A stretch of DNA of 64,000 bases from Adiantum capillus-veneris (lineage: Eukaryota; Streptophyta; Polypodiopsida; Polypodiales; Pteridaceae), in contig CM043962.1 in assembly GCA_014529385.2 (NCBI GenBank), forward strand, positions 42,159,598 to 42,223,597, read 5' to 3'. Each line of letters starts with the position of its first letter. The stretch's first letter is position 1. This document shows positions 37,641-49,319 of the stretch, one piece after another. The notes beneath the pieces are model-generated. The model had not been told where the DNA came from. It saw only the letters and a list, made by a program, of their open reading frames with translations, and searched no databases. Both the position numbers and the translations under genes were made by a program.

Positions 37641-39312
37641 GTTTGATAGTGAATACGTAAAAACAAAGATCACGATGATGTACTTATTTTTGAAATTATG
37701 AAGAGGGTCAACTAATGACTTCTAGCTTGTAAGGTTTTTATCGTTTTTTGGAAAGTGCAATGAGAACAATGGCACTTAAGTATAAACATCAATTCACAAA
37801 GTTCTTTTTAAGAACAGGGAATGGTACATGCTAGTGTAGCTACTTCGTGTTTAGTTCCTTTTGGAATGGAAATTGGTACGTGCTACTATAGCTACTTCGT
37901 GTTTAGTATTTCAACTTTCATCACAAAGAAATCAATCTAGAGCTCTTGTCTTCAAGCTTTGGTTGTAGTAACATGTTTAAACCTCTATTTCCTACTCATT
38001 ATTGTCCATTTCAAATGATCTCATGTTGATTAATGTGATAAGCCTGTAATCCTCTATGTGAGCGTTTGGTTGAGATTGACAACTTAGGTTCCTCTTGTCT
38101 ATCTCTTGATCTTGGTGCCTTCAATTTGCAAAGTGGACTAGCAAGAGCCCAAAAATCACAATTTTTGGGACTCATTCGAGTAGCGCTTATGATGTGTCCC
38201 CACATGCGAGGAGGTTAATAGAGAAGGATCCTATGGGTTTTGTATCATTTACAACTATGCACGCGTAGTAGTTAATTATTTTCCATGAATACTTGAAGTT
38301 AGAGACATGAAAAGTTATTAACAATAGGAGAACTATTGAACCGATGTTGATTAAGATTGACACCCCTAAGCTTTCTCCATACCATAGCCCTCTAGTATTG
38401 ACATGAGTATGTTGGTGTTTGGTCAGCTATGATGTATCATCCATTGTGATGACCTTTTAACCATTTGTGCTATTGTCATGGGGAAGAAAACCTAGGCTAG
38501 TGGGGCCAGTAGTACCAATTCCATAGATCCTCTAGATACATATAGAGCCATTTTCTTCCGTTTTTGAGTATAGAAGGAGTTGGGAACTACTACTAAAGTA
38601 TGGTTATCATTTGGGGTTTGAGAGAAGTTCATAGTGGTACCTTGGGACTTTTGAATGGTCAAAATTCTTGTTTTTGTGAGAAAAATTAGGAAATGTCAAC
38701 ACTACCAATATGGATAGTTCAAGATACTTACTTTCACCCATCAATATTCTTTTGTTTTTGCATTCATTTGGCATCTAAAGTAGGGTAAGTAGGCCACCAA
38801 AACTCTGGCATAGATTACTGTACAATTTGATTTATGGACACTTTGAGTCCAATTGTGCAAAAGCTAAATTGCCTTAGATTCGGCCATTAGATAATTATTG
38901 AGTCAGTTATCGCTCCCTAGGCTTTTCTAAGTTGTGTGTGTCATTAGGTTGAGGAGACTCCATACAACCTAGAACTCGGCCCAAAAGAGCCCCGAATTTT
39001 GGGGCTCTTTGCAATGGGGGTGAAAAACAAGAATCAAAGCATCTCCAAGGTCTATGGGTACTATCAAAAGGAAAAGAAAAACTTTTGAATTTCAAATATC
39101 CAACAAAAATGAGGATCTCTCTCAAGGTGCAAAAGGATACTAATTGCTAGAGCTCGAACAATTCAATGATATCATTGTTTAAGAATGAAATTTTGAAACT
39201 CCATTTTGAAAATCTCCATTCACTATTTTGAAACATTAAAGTACTAGAAATCATTTTATTTTTGGCTTGCCTAAAAATCATAATTTTTGGGGCTCTTCAC
39301 AGTGCATGCCAA
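37641..39312. other. Unassigned AT-rich sequence
   Basis: No gene, RNA or clear mobile element recognised. A short direct repeat, GGTACGTGCTA...AGCTACTTCGTGTTTAG, occurs twice near 37825-37850 and 37875-37900. Confidence 0.5.
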
Positions 39313-40101
39313 TGTTGGAAATATGGCTGCAAGAATGTACACACCGATAGACGAAGGAGAAGCTCAAGGGCACACAATGATGAAGTAGTATTATCGAGTG
39401 TGCTAATACAAAAGATAAGGATTTCCCTCAAATGCTAGGCGTATATACAAACTGGGCAAAAGAAACTCCTAGTGAGGAAAAAAGTGCTCCGTCCATCCTA
39501 AGTGTGTTCACACACATCATTACTATTATAAGGTAACAAATCCCCCCAAGAGTGACCTATGAGGGTGATTAGCCTAAGGTGGGTAGTAATTAGTGGAATT
39601 CATATCTAGGCACGGTTAGACTAAACACACTCTAAGGATTAGAACATGAGTTTGACAATGGGTTTGATGTAGGAGCATAACTTCATTCAACTAAGAAAGC
39701 ACGTACACTGAGGCTCTTTATAAAGAGCACAAGGAAGATAAGTTGTGATGACATCATGGATGAGAGCATGCCTCAAGAGGACTCATGGGATGCTAGCAGA
39801 TGCTCATGTGCATGCTTTGCCAAAGTTGTCTAGCGCTATTTGTGCTTGTTTGACCCTCTAGGTGCACGTGGTTCATTCATGAGGGTGATCATCTCTAAGA
39901 GAAGAGAGTATCCATACTAGGAGTACCTCAACAAACTCCTCCTTAATCCTAGTCATGGTACTCTAATTGAAACATTAAGTAATCTTGTTCTAGATTACAT
40001 GTGAACATGTGACTCGCCAGGTATGTAGATCTGTGGATTTTATCCTCTGTAGCATGGAATTTTGCATATTTTTCAGGCATGCTGCACATCTGTCTATAGC
40101 A
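39313..40101 (+). repeat. Possible copia-type LTR
   Basis: TGTTGGAAATATGG at 39313 is a typical Ty1/copia LTR start. A CA end at 40100-40101 is followed one base later by TGGTATTAGAAT (40103-40114), a three-mismatch version of the tRNA-Met PBS. No coding domain is readable downstream and no second LTR is found in the window. Moderate at best. Confidence 0.4.
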
Positions 40102-40114
40102 GTGGTATTAGAAT

Positions 40115-41010
40115 TTTGGATACGTTACTGAAAATACAATCACAGTTATGAAGAGCTTGAACCAGTATTATAAATATAGCAGAGTTAAGTTTTCTTTCTT
40201 TTCTATGCCAATTTACTTTCTCTTTATTTTCTTTCTTGCTTGGTATGATCTATCCTTGTAGATAAATCTAAGCAAAATTGTATATCTTTTCATAGAATAG
40301 AAAACAATAGGATATCTATTTAGGATTTAAAGAGAAAAAAATTAATATGATTAGCATTTAATTAATGTAGATTAGCATGGATCAAAGAAGAAGGCATGTT
40401 GAGGAAAGCTGTAGTGGGAGAATTCATAATAGAGTTTGATGAGACTCGAAAAAAGCATAGACAAGAAGCGGGGAAAATTTTCCCCTCTCTCGTTGTAGGA
40501 ATGCCACCCAATAGACCACTAAATGGGAGATCGACACTTTTTGGTGAATCTTGATAAAGAAGTAAACACCATGAGAAGACAAAGTAGAAGAGGAAGAACA
40601 ATAGGATTTTTTTTGCTATCATGGGAGCAAAATTCCAAGAGACCTTGAAATTTGTCTTAGAATGTGGGCAATGGGAGAAAAGCTTTAATAGCACAAGAGT
40701 AATCCCAAGAGACTCGGTCAATGATGATGCGGAGAGACCTTGGTAACTAGAAGAAGAAGAAGAGGAGGAAGAGGAAGAGGAAGAAGAAGGGGAAAGCTTT
40801 AATAGCATGAGAGTAATCCCAAGAGACTCACCTACGTGATGATCTTTAGTGACCTTGGTAACTAGAAGAAAAAGTAACTAAATTTAGCATCAGAGAGAAC
40901 TATCCCAAGAGGCCTCATAGATCAATTCGACGATAAGATATTGAGGAGGTGCAAATGTGAAAATTCTCTTTTTTTTCCTTATATCCATGGGATATAACCA
41001 CTCAAGATAC
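40115..41010. repeat. 114-bp duplication and GAA-rich tract
   Basis: AGCTTTAATAGCA...GAGTAATCCCAAGAGACTC begins at 40681 and again at 40795, followed each time by GACCTTGGTAACTAGAAGAA. Between them is a GAA/GAG-rich tract (40750-40790). The rest of the stretch is non-coding. It may be the internal remnant of the copia-like element at 39313. Confidence 0.6.
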
Positions 41011-44000
41011 CTATTCCTCATTTGATGCCATATCAAACTTTTGATTCAAACATGGTTGATGTGCATGGGTCAGCCCTGCTTCTTTGGCTTTTAGAGCATG
41101 CCTTTCAAGAATTTTAATTTTAGAAAATGTCCCTTGTTGGTTTGGTCTCCAAGAAAAAACAATTGCATCAACATTTTCCCACACTTGTGGGTCCTTGTAG
41201 TTTACAGCCCAAAAACACTTCCAACAATAGGTGTAAGCTTGAGCATCAATCATACCAATTTTTCTAGCAAGGGGTGCCCAATATTGAATTAAAAGCTTCT
41301 ATATTTTGATGATGTAGGCTCTTTGTCCATATCTGACAAAGCCATGGCAAGCCAAACAACACATATTTCTGTGTCAATTGGTAGTAGCATTACAAAGTCA
41401 CCCTGTTGCACATCAATCATGGGGACAAATTTTTCCCTTGGTCTATCTCGTTGAGGTCCACAAGAATGATCATTCAACTCTTTCAAGCCTAAGAACCTTT
41501 CTGCCCCTTTTGGAAATTCATCACATTGCTTTGTAATTGATGATATTCCTCAGTTTTTGGCCAAAAATGTTCATACAACAATGCTTCTAATCTCATTTCT
41601 TTTCCAATCTCTTCGATCCCCTTATTCGAGTAATCTATCATGTGTCTATAGTAACTTGGCACACTTGTACCACCGCCAAAAATTTATGTAATTCTTTAGT
41701 CCTAGAATCACCTCCTCATGGGCCTTAACATATTGTGCCATTGGTACCAAAGGAGGATTTCTTTGTGGTAACATTGGAGTCACTTCACTGTCTGTTTTCC
41801 AAAGACAAATACTTCTACTCCAGTTCAATACACCTACATGTGCCTTATATTGCATCACTGGTGTTTTCTCTTGCATAAAGAACCTAAATTGCAGTGGTTT
41901 AGGGTGACCAACAAGTATGTCCTGTCCATCACAAAGGTAGCCATCACAATATTCCTTGAAATCAGGAACCTTAGTGAGCAAGAATGGAGCTGCAGATGAA
42001 GATGAGCTGGTTCTTAATGTATCCATAAAATGTGGCAAAGTGTAAGTTTGTGTAGCTCTCAACTTCTTTGAAAACTTGCTAAACATAGCATCTATGTCCT
42101 CATGTGTATGTCCAACCATTAAAAATCCTACCTGAGATGGTTTTGAAACCCCCCCTTGCAACAAACAATGACAAATAAGCATATAAATGTCGCTTTTTAT
42201 TCTCCCCAATGTAATTATCCAATTGTAGCAATAAGTTCTCTGGAAACTTGAAAAATGTTGATCGCAAATCCTCTTTTGCAATTTGTGGTGATCGAACAAT
42301 AGGCTCTTTGCCGTCACTCATGTTGTGGTAGTCTAAAACATCCTTTGTGTTCAAAGTAGTGAAACATTGCTCCTTGGAAGCCCATTTGTTAACAGATCAC
42401 CAAGTGGATGCTTATCCATCCTTTCCAAGTTGTGTAAACAACTAGCAATTGAGCCAACTATAAGGTTTTGATCAGTTGGCCATGTACCATTCAAAACAAA
42501 GTGTCCATAATGACCTTCTCCATGTCCATGAGTGATCATGCCAATTAGTGCACCTGTAAATTATAACCTGAATCCACACCCTTAGGAAAAACGCAAAGTC
42601 TCAAAATCACCTTCTTCTTTTGATCCATCCTATCATGAATTATGCATACATATTCATGTGGTTGATTTTTTGAAAATGTGTGCCATGCATAATATAGGCT
42701 TTCGCAACTCTTCTGTTGTGCCATGTGAACTTCCTTCTCCCTCAAGAGGAGAGCTTTGTCTTCAAGGTTAGGTTTGGTTTCCAGTTTTGCTTTGATTGAA
42801 CTACAAATGTTGCACTTACAGAACTCACTTGTGTTTGTTAAGGTGACATGTGGGTACTCTTTATTCCAAATTCTACCAAAAGAACACTAGGAAAGATTCT
42901 TCTCATACCCCATTTGTTCAAGTGTCGTGTTGATTTCACTTAAAATTTCCACTTGTTTATATGTTGATGGAATTACCATTCAAGTCTCTCTTGAGCCATC
43001 CAACATTGTTCTACTTCTATGTGGCATCTTCTCAGAGTTGTTATCCACGAATTCATTGAGAAATGCTCTTGTTAAGCTAGTATGTTGAAGTCCTCTTCTC
43101 AATGTACATGTGTTTCCATGCACATATTGACACACTCCATTCTCAAAGTTTTCCTTGTAGCAATAAAATGATGTCTTTGGTATTACATGTAGCTCATACC
43201 ATGCCCTACAACAAACAATAGTCCCATTTATCTTGAACTGGTACCGCACCTTCTCATCTTTTTGGTAGCATATTGAGAGAACGTCATAAACATAATTTGT
43301 TTGTGTCTTCTGAGATTCTCTTCAAAATCGTTTTTGTAACCTCAACACCATATCACAGTCTGCATATTGATTTTTTTTTTTTGCACAACAATCAATAGAT
43401 GAAAACCCTTTGAACCAATTTAGTTGATAGATAGAACCTAGAAGCTGGTGCTAGTTTTTCTTTTCGCATCCTATTTATGAAAGTGTATCATCTCTTCCTT
43501 GAACAATGAACTGCATTACCCTCATGACTTATTTGAGCATTGTCTTTATCGAAGAATACATCTTCACATCAAGTATGCATTCCATCAATGGGAACAAAGC
43601 ATTGCAATGGGCTCCCATCCAACATTTTTATCTGTTTGATAGGCCACTTCACTACTATAATGCTACCTACTTCAACCACATTCTCATTGCTTGCATTTTC
43701 TCTTTCAATGGTCACATCCGCACAATCAAGACCAAGTTCTTGGAAGTTGACATAATCAAGTGAAAGTACATATAAAATGGTTCCCTCATTGACAATGTGC
43801 ATCATTGTCTCATCCTCTAAAGGACCCTCTGATTTTTTCAAGATTCTTGTATCGATGTTTCAAACTCTGGGCTCGTTATTGGTAGTGCATCTATAGCTTG
43901 TCCATCCACATTATCCTCTTCCTCATCATTATTGTAGCTTATTATTGATATTGCATTTGTAGCTTGTGCACCCACATGATCCTCTTCCTCATCACCATTG

Positions 44001-44286
44001 TAGCTTTGCATTGGTCCAAGTAAGTTGTCAATCACTATGGTAGACTGTATTTGAACCTTTGGCCATCAAATGGCACTCCAAAGTGAGCCTTGGGAGGAAG
44101 TAGTATCCATTGTAGGAAAAGGAAGACACATCCTTCAAGCATTCCTCCACTGGTATGGATACATTTCCTTGGCCTATCTTTATACCCCCACGTGGAATCT
44201 TCATTGGTTCTACACACACAACCAACACCAACAATTTCATTGTCGAATATCATGTGTACTTTCTCCCCTGAAAGTCCATCCTGCAA
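41011..44286 (-). pseudogene. Decayed DUF7869-like (transposon-associated) gene
   Basis: Reading the minus strand from 44286 to 41011 gives pieces of one large protein in several frames: an acidic N-terminal part with DEEEDHVGAQ repeats (43838-44035); RYQFKINGTIVCCRAWYELH (43249); YVCIIHDRMDQKKKV (near 42650); THGHGEGHYGHFVLNGTWPT (42539); LLLQLDNYIGENKKRHLYAY (near 42240); and QVGFLMVGHTHEDIDAMFSK (near 42110). The end has KCFWAVNYKDPQVWENVDAI (near 41200). The DNxxGENKN...VGHTHEDIDxxFS block is the hallmark of a widespread family annotated as DUF7869 and found near DNA transposons; the name is from memory. A frameshift at the C7 run near 42150 splits the core. No terminal inverted repeats were found. 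Confidence 0.65.
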
Positions 44287-44439
44287 ATGAAAAAGATTAA
44301 ATCATTAAATACAAAATCAAGTAGAAATTATGTCAAAGTTACATACAAAAAAATGTTAAAAAAGTCAAAACCTAAAACCATAATTTACATATTACAATGG
44401 ACTATAGCTTAGACAAGTGGTGGCGATTGCGACCAAATA
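44287..44439. other. Short AT-rich spacer
   Basis: Between the decayed gene and the minisatellite; nothing recognised. Confidence 0.5.
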
Positions 44440-45880
44440 ATCCATGATAATTTAGGTTGGAGAAGTGGTGGTTGGGCAAATAATCCGTGATACTTATGGT
44501 TGTGCATATAATGGAGCTTGAGAGCAATGAATCATTGATATTAAAGATGATATATTGAAGATATGATGGCCATATGATGTATCTATCTCTATTTGTATGC
44601 TTCAAGATAGCTTAGTTTGGACAAGTGGTGGACCATATGACTCTTTATGCTTCAATGGAGCATAACTTGTATAAGTAGTGGACGACAGACGTTATGACCC
44701 TCCATGCTTTGATGGAGCTTAGCTTGGACAAGTGGTGGACCTTGTGGCTCTCTATCCTTAAATGGAGCTTAGATTCAGCAAGCAATGGACCTTATGGATA
44801 TCTATGCTTGAATGGAGCATAACTTGGACAAGTGGTGGACCTTATGAGCCTCTATGCTTCAATAGAGCATAGTTTGGCCAAGTGGTGGACCTTGTGGACT
44901 TGTTTGTTGGAAATGAAGCATAGCTTGGTGGACCTCACAGATTGCCATGCTTCAAATGAGCATACACTGGACAAGTGGTGAACCTTGTGTCTATCAATGC
45001 TTGAATGAAGGCAAGTGGTGGATATTATGGCTTTCTATGCTTCAAAAGAGCATAGATTGAACAAGTGGTGGAACTTATGGTTCTCTATGCTTGAATGGAG
45101 CATAGATTAGACAAGTGGTGGGTGTTATGTCTCTTAATGCTTCAACGAATCATATATTAGACAAGTGGTGGACCTTGTGTCTCTCTATGCTTGAATGGAA
45201 CTTAGCTTGGACAAGTGATGGCTCTCTATACTTAAATAGAACATAGCTTGGTGGACGTTATGGATCCCTATGCTTCAATAGAGCATATATTGAACAAGTG
45301 GTGGACCCTATGGTTGAATGGAGCATAGCTTGGATGATTAGTGAACCTTATGGCTCTCTATGCTTCAATAGAGAATATATTGGACAAGTGTTGGACCTTA
45401 TGGTCCTATATCCTTGAATCAAGCATAGCTTGGGCACGTGGTTGACTTGATGACTCTCTATGTTTTGATTGAGTATACATTGGACTAATGGTTGGCCTTA
45501 TGGCCCTCTATGATTCAAAAGAGCTTAGCTTGGAAAAGTGGTGGACCTTGTGGCTCTTTACACTTGAATAGAGTATATCTTGGACAAGTGGTGGACTTTA
45601 TGGATCTCTATTGTTCAATAGAGCATAGATCGGACAAGTGGTGGACCTTATGGTTCTCTATGCTTGAATGGATCATAGCTTGGACAAGAGGTGGACCTTA
45701 TGACTCTCTATGATTCAATAGAGCATAGATTGGTGGTGGACCTTGTGATCCTGTATGATTCAAAAGAGATTAACTTAGACAAGTGGTGGACATTGCTTCA
45801 ATAATGGACCTTGTGGATTTCTCTACTTCAATTAAGATTAGATTTTGAACCTTTCATCAATTGTCCACGCACAACTTAAA
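44440..45880. repeat. Minisatellite M1, first field (about 50-bp unit)
   Basis: About two dozen diverged tandem units with consensus CTTGGACAAGTGGTGGACCT followed by TATGGCTCTCTATGCTTCAA and TGGAGCATAG. Units vary in length and sequence, so the array is old. Open frames in it are repeats, not genes. A second field is at 54480-55440. Confidence 0.9.
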
Positions 45881-46379
45881 CGTTGGACCTGGTGGCATGG
45901 ACTATAGGTTGGGCATATGGAGATCTTGAGAGCAATGAATCCATGATAGTAGAGATGGTAGATTGGAGATAAGACATGAACTTGTGGCCATAAAGCGTGT
46001 CTAACTTTGTTTCATCAACTCCCTATGACTAACTTTCACAAATGGTGTTATTGAGCATGTGGCCAAATGGTGCATCTTGAAACCTAAATCTTGATATGCT
46101 TCCTTTATTCTTAGTTCTCTCCAAGAATCAGTAGAGTGGAGATTGGACAATTGGTGGATATTACTTCTCTCAAAGAGGAAATCAAGTAGTGGAGATTAAA
46201 CAATTTGTGAACAATTTTAATTGGACAATCTTCATATTGCAATGATAGGTTGGACATACAATGGAGCAGTATGTTCATATGGTAACTCTACTTGTGTCTA
46301 AATGTGACTTAGCTTCAACAAATGATGGACATAGTAGCACCCATCCTACAACTTATCATATATTAGACACTTCAATTCC
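45881..46379. other. Diverged minisatellite border
   Basis: Scattered remnants of the M1 core (GATTGGACAATTGGTGGA near 46140, TTGGACATACAATGGAG near 46250) in otherwise unremarkable AT-rich DNA. Confidence 0.5.
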
Positions 46380-46520
46380 CCCAATGATGGGCCCGGTGGG
46401 GGTTCATGCACAATATCCTTGATCGGGGTCTTAAGGCAATGTCCTCGACGAGGGTCCAAGGGCAGCGTCTCTGGTGGGGGTTTGGGGGCAGTCCCCTGGT
46501 GGGGGTTCGGGGGCTACCAG
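46380..46520. repeat. G-rich tandem repeat
   Basis: Three or four imperfect units of GGTGGGGGTTCGGGGGCAGT type (for example 46470-46515). Repeated G4-5 runs on the plus strand could form a G-quadruplex. Confidence 0.7.
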
Positions 46521-46969
46521 TAGACCCTGGCCCAGATGGTATACCCTTTTTTTTGTTTTTCTAAAAATTGCTTGGTTAAAACACTCAATTTGAAAGAAAA
46601 TCTATGAAATTTTAACCTTGTTTTTAAAGTAAAAAAAGCACACATGGCTTTTGAGATAACCCTAGCGTAAGAACACAGTGAAGAAGAACAAAACAACAAA
46701 AATAGAGAAACAGTACAACAAAGGCGATTCGGCAAAACATAGGCAAAACAAGAGAAGATAGGTGATTCAATGAAACATATACAAAATAGAAGAAGATTCT
46801 GCTCGCGGGCAAGGGGATATTATAGCTCGTGAAAAATAGTATCTTGCACCGCCCAAGAGAGGCATACACATAGACCACGTCATGGCTAAATTGCATAGAG
46901 GACCTTTACATTGTAAAAAACAACATCTCTTGCTATGTAGAATTCAAGCGTTTGGCAAGGTGCAGGTAT

Positions 46970-47006
<37 letters not shown>

Positions 47007-47690
47007 TCTCTATCTCTCTCTTTCTCTCCCTCTCATCTACATTGGTTTATGTCTTTAAGAAACCAAAATGGTTCTTTGCCTTTGTGCCCCTCCTTCTTTT
47101 AGACACACACACAAACACGCAACCCACACATATTCTCTTTCTCTCAATATTTGCTTTACTCACATGCACACCCACGCAGACACAGAAACACAAATAATCA
47201 CATACATACTCTATCTCTCTCACACAAACATTTAGACGGAATCCAAACTTTTCAATTTTCAGGCCCTGTCTATCCTCATTGTTCAGGTACATCCATTGTT
47301 GTTGATAATATTCATGTACTTATACGTATGAGTGACTGTGTGATTCTTTTTCCTGTGTAAATTTGTATGTACATACTTATACACACACACTTATATGTAA
47401 AAACATGAATGTACATGAGCATGTAAGTTTGAGTAATTGGCTTACTTGTGTGTTCTGGTGAGGCCGATTCTTGCATTGAGGTTTGCTTCAATATTGTTTT
47501 GTTCCTTTCTTCCCAATGCGTCTCAAACTGTGATTTTCATTTTTGTTTCTCAATAAAGGTATTATAGTTTAGTGACAAAGGCCTAGTGGGATGAAATGAG
47601 AAAAGTTCTAAACATAAAGAAAGACCAAATATCGTATTTATTTCACCTAGGGTGCTAGTAGGACCTAGAATATTGGCACTCTTTTATGTT
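46521..47690. other. Non-coding region with CT and CA tracts
   Basis: It contains a (CT)n tract at about 46974-47030 and CA-rich sequence at 47105-47230. Short open frames here are low-complexity artefacts. A polyadenylation-like AATAAA sits near 47551. Confidence 0.5.
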
Positions 47691-47699
47691 ATAAGTTGA

Positions 47700-47870
47700 G
47701 GATACGTCGGTTGAAATTGAGATTGGACAAGTGGTGGACCTTGCTCTCATGTTATAACATCTCCCTGAAGCATAGTCTCATATGTTTTCTTCACAAGTGG
47801 TTATAGTTCAAGGTTGGACAAGTGGTGGATCTTGCTCTCATAATAAAACATCTCTCTCATGCGCGATTTC
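47700..47870. repeat. Two-copy intermediate of the M1/M2 repeat
   Basis: GATTGGACAAGTGGTGGACC and GGTTGGACAAGTGGTGGATC, each followed by TTGCTCTCAT and TAAAACATCTC, about 95 bp apart. They mix M1 and M2 features. Confidence 0.7.
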
Positions 47871-48019
47871 ATATTTTAGGTGGCACAATTATCCAAAATT
47901 ACGTAAATAACTCTAAATTACGTAAGTAACTTTAAATTTTGAGTTGAGCCATATTATTCAACTATATCTTACAACTTTGAGTTTCACTATGTGAGAAACT
48001 TTAAATTTAGGCGGAAAAG

Positions 48020-48190
48020 TTTGATTTATTGTGATAAATTAAGAATTCAAGCGAGAAAAACTAAATTCAAGCAGGAAAGTTTCAGCTGGAAAATTTAAAT
48101 TGGAGAGGAAAAATTTGAATTCAAGCAAAAAAATTCAAATTGAAGTGGAAAAAATCTGAATTCGAGCAGGAAAATTTAAATTCGAGTGTT
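48020..48190. repeat. AT-rich minisatellite (about 24 bp)
   Basis: Tandem units of TTCAAGCAGGAAAATTTAAA type with many changes (GAATTCAAGCGAGAAAAACT, AATTCGAGCAGGAAAATTT). No coding meaning. Confidence 0.75.
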
Positions 48191-48194
48191 CAAA

Positions 48195-48640
48195 ATTGCA
48201 ATATGGTGGATCTAGGAGACACCAACCATTGTAGCTACCTTCTAAAGCTTGGTCAGTGGTGCATCTAAGGTCACAGGAAGAGTAATTAGAATGGCCAAGT
48301 GGTGGATCTAGGGTCTACCTATCCCACACACTTTATTTGAAATTGCAAGGTGGCGGATATAGGAGACACCAATGACTACATCATCCACCTTTCAAGGCCT
48401 AGTTAGAATGTCCAAGTGTTGGATCTTGGATACACCCACCTTTCAAGGACTAGTTAGAATGTCCAAGTGTTGGATCTTGGATACATCCACCTTTCACGGC
48501 TTGGTTAGAATGACCAAGTGGGGGATCTAAGGTCTACCTATCTCACACACTTCATTTGAAATTGCAAGGCAATGGATCTAGGAGACACCAACCAATGCAT
48601 CCATCATTCAAGAATAGCTAGGATGACCCCCAGGGGATTC
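48195..48640. repeat. Minisatellite M2, first field
   Basis: Units of CTTGGTTAGAATGGCCAAGT, GGTGGATCT and a longer alternate with GGTCTACCTATCCCACACAC. Same family as 49320-52440. Confidence 0.85.
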
Positions 48641-48757
48641 ACCATGGACAACTTATCGCACCACGTAAGTGCAAGGGAGGGTTTTTTTTACAAGTAACAT
48701 AACCGTGTAAGTTAGGGGAAGGCACCCAATAATTTATCTCCCAAGCGTAAAAAATAA

Positions 48758-48858
48758 GAGAGGGAGGTATCATATTTATGGGGGGAAGGGCGGGGGGGGG
48801 AGGGAACTTGATCCGAGAGGGGGGTATCATATTTATGGGGGGGGAGGGAACTTGATCC
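48758..48858. repeat. Tandem G-rich duplication
   Basis: Two copies (48758-48813 and 48815-48858) of GAGAGGGAGGTATCATATTT plus ATGGGGGG...GAGGGAACTTGATCC, differing by a 12-bp G-rich insertion. G runs of up to nine. Confidence 0.85.
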
Positions 48859-49319
48859 AAGTTGATTACTTGTAATGATTAGTCACTAGTGTGCACTAGA
48901 ACTCAAATGAATTTTAGAAAAAAAATTATCAGGTCACATATCAAATTTTGCATCAAGCCGGTCATAGATAAGGTATGATTTGGAGCAGGTCCAGGGTTGA
49001 TTTACACTAGCTTTGGATGGGTAAAATTGGACGAGTAGCCAAAGTGTAGGCTGATCGAGCACATAGTTTGAAAGTCAAACTAAGATTCATTGAACAAAAG
49101 TGGTTCCTTAGTACATTTGCAATCACTATGCTACACACTCTTTGACTAGTTTTACTTAGTTAGATCATGTGAGACCCAGATAGGGGTATGCTAGTTTTCT
49201 TCATTGATTGTCATATAAGCGTAGAAAGGGGAGTCATTTTCTCTAATATGAGTTGTATATAGGGGTTTTATCAAGGTTGTCCGCTTGCAGGCGGCGTCCC
49301 ATTTTGTATATAGAATGAA
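48859..49319. other. Unassigned spacer within the minisatellite field
   Basis: No repeat unit or gene visible; AT-rich. Confidence 0.5.
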
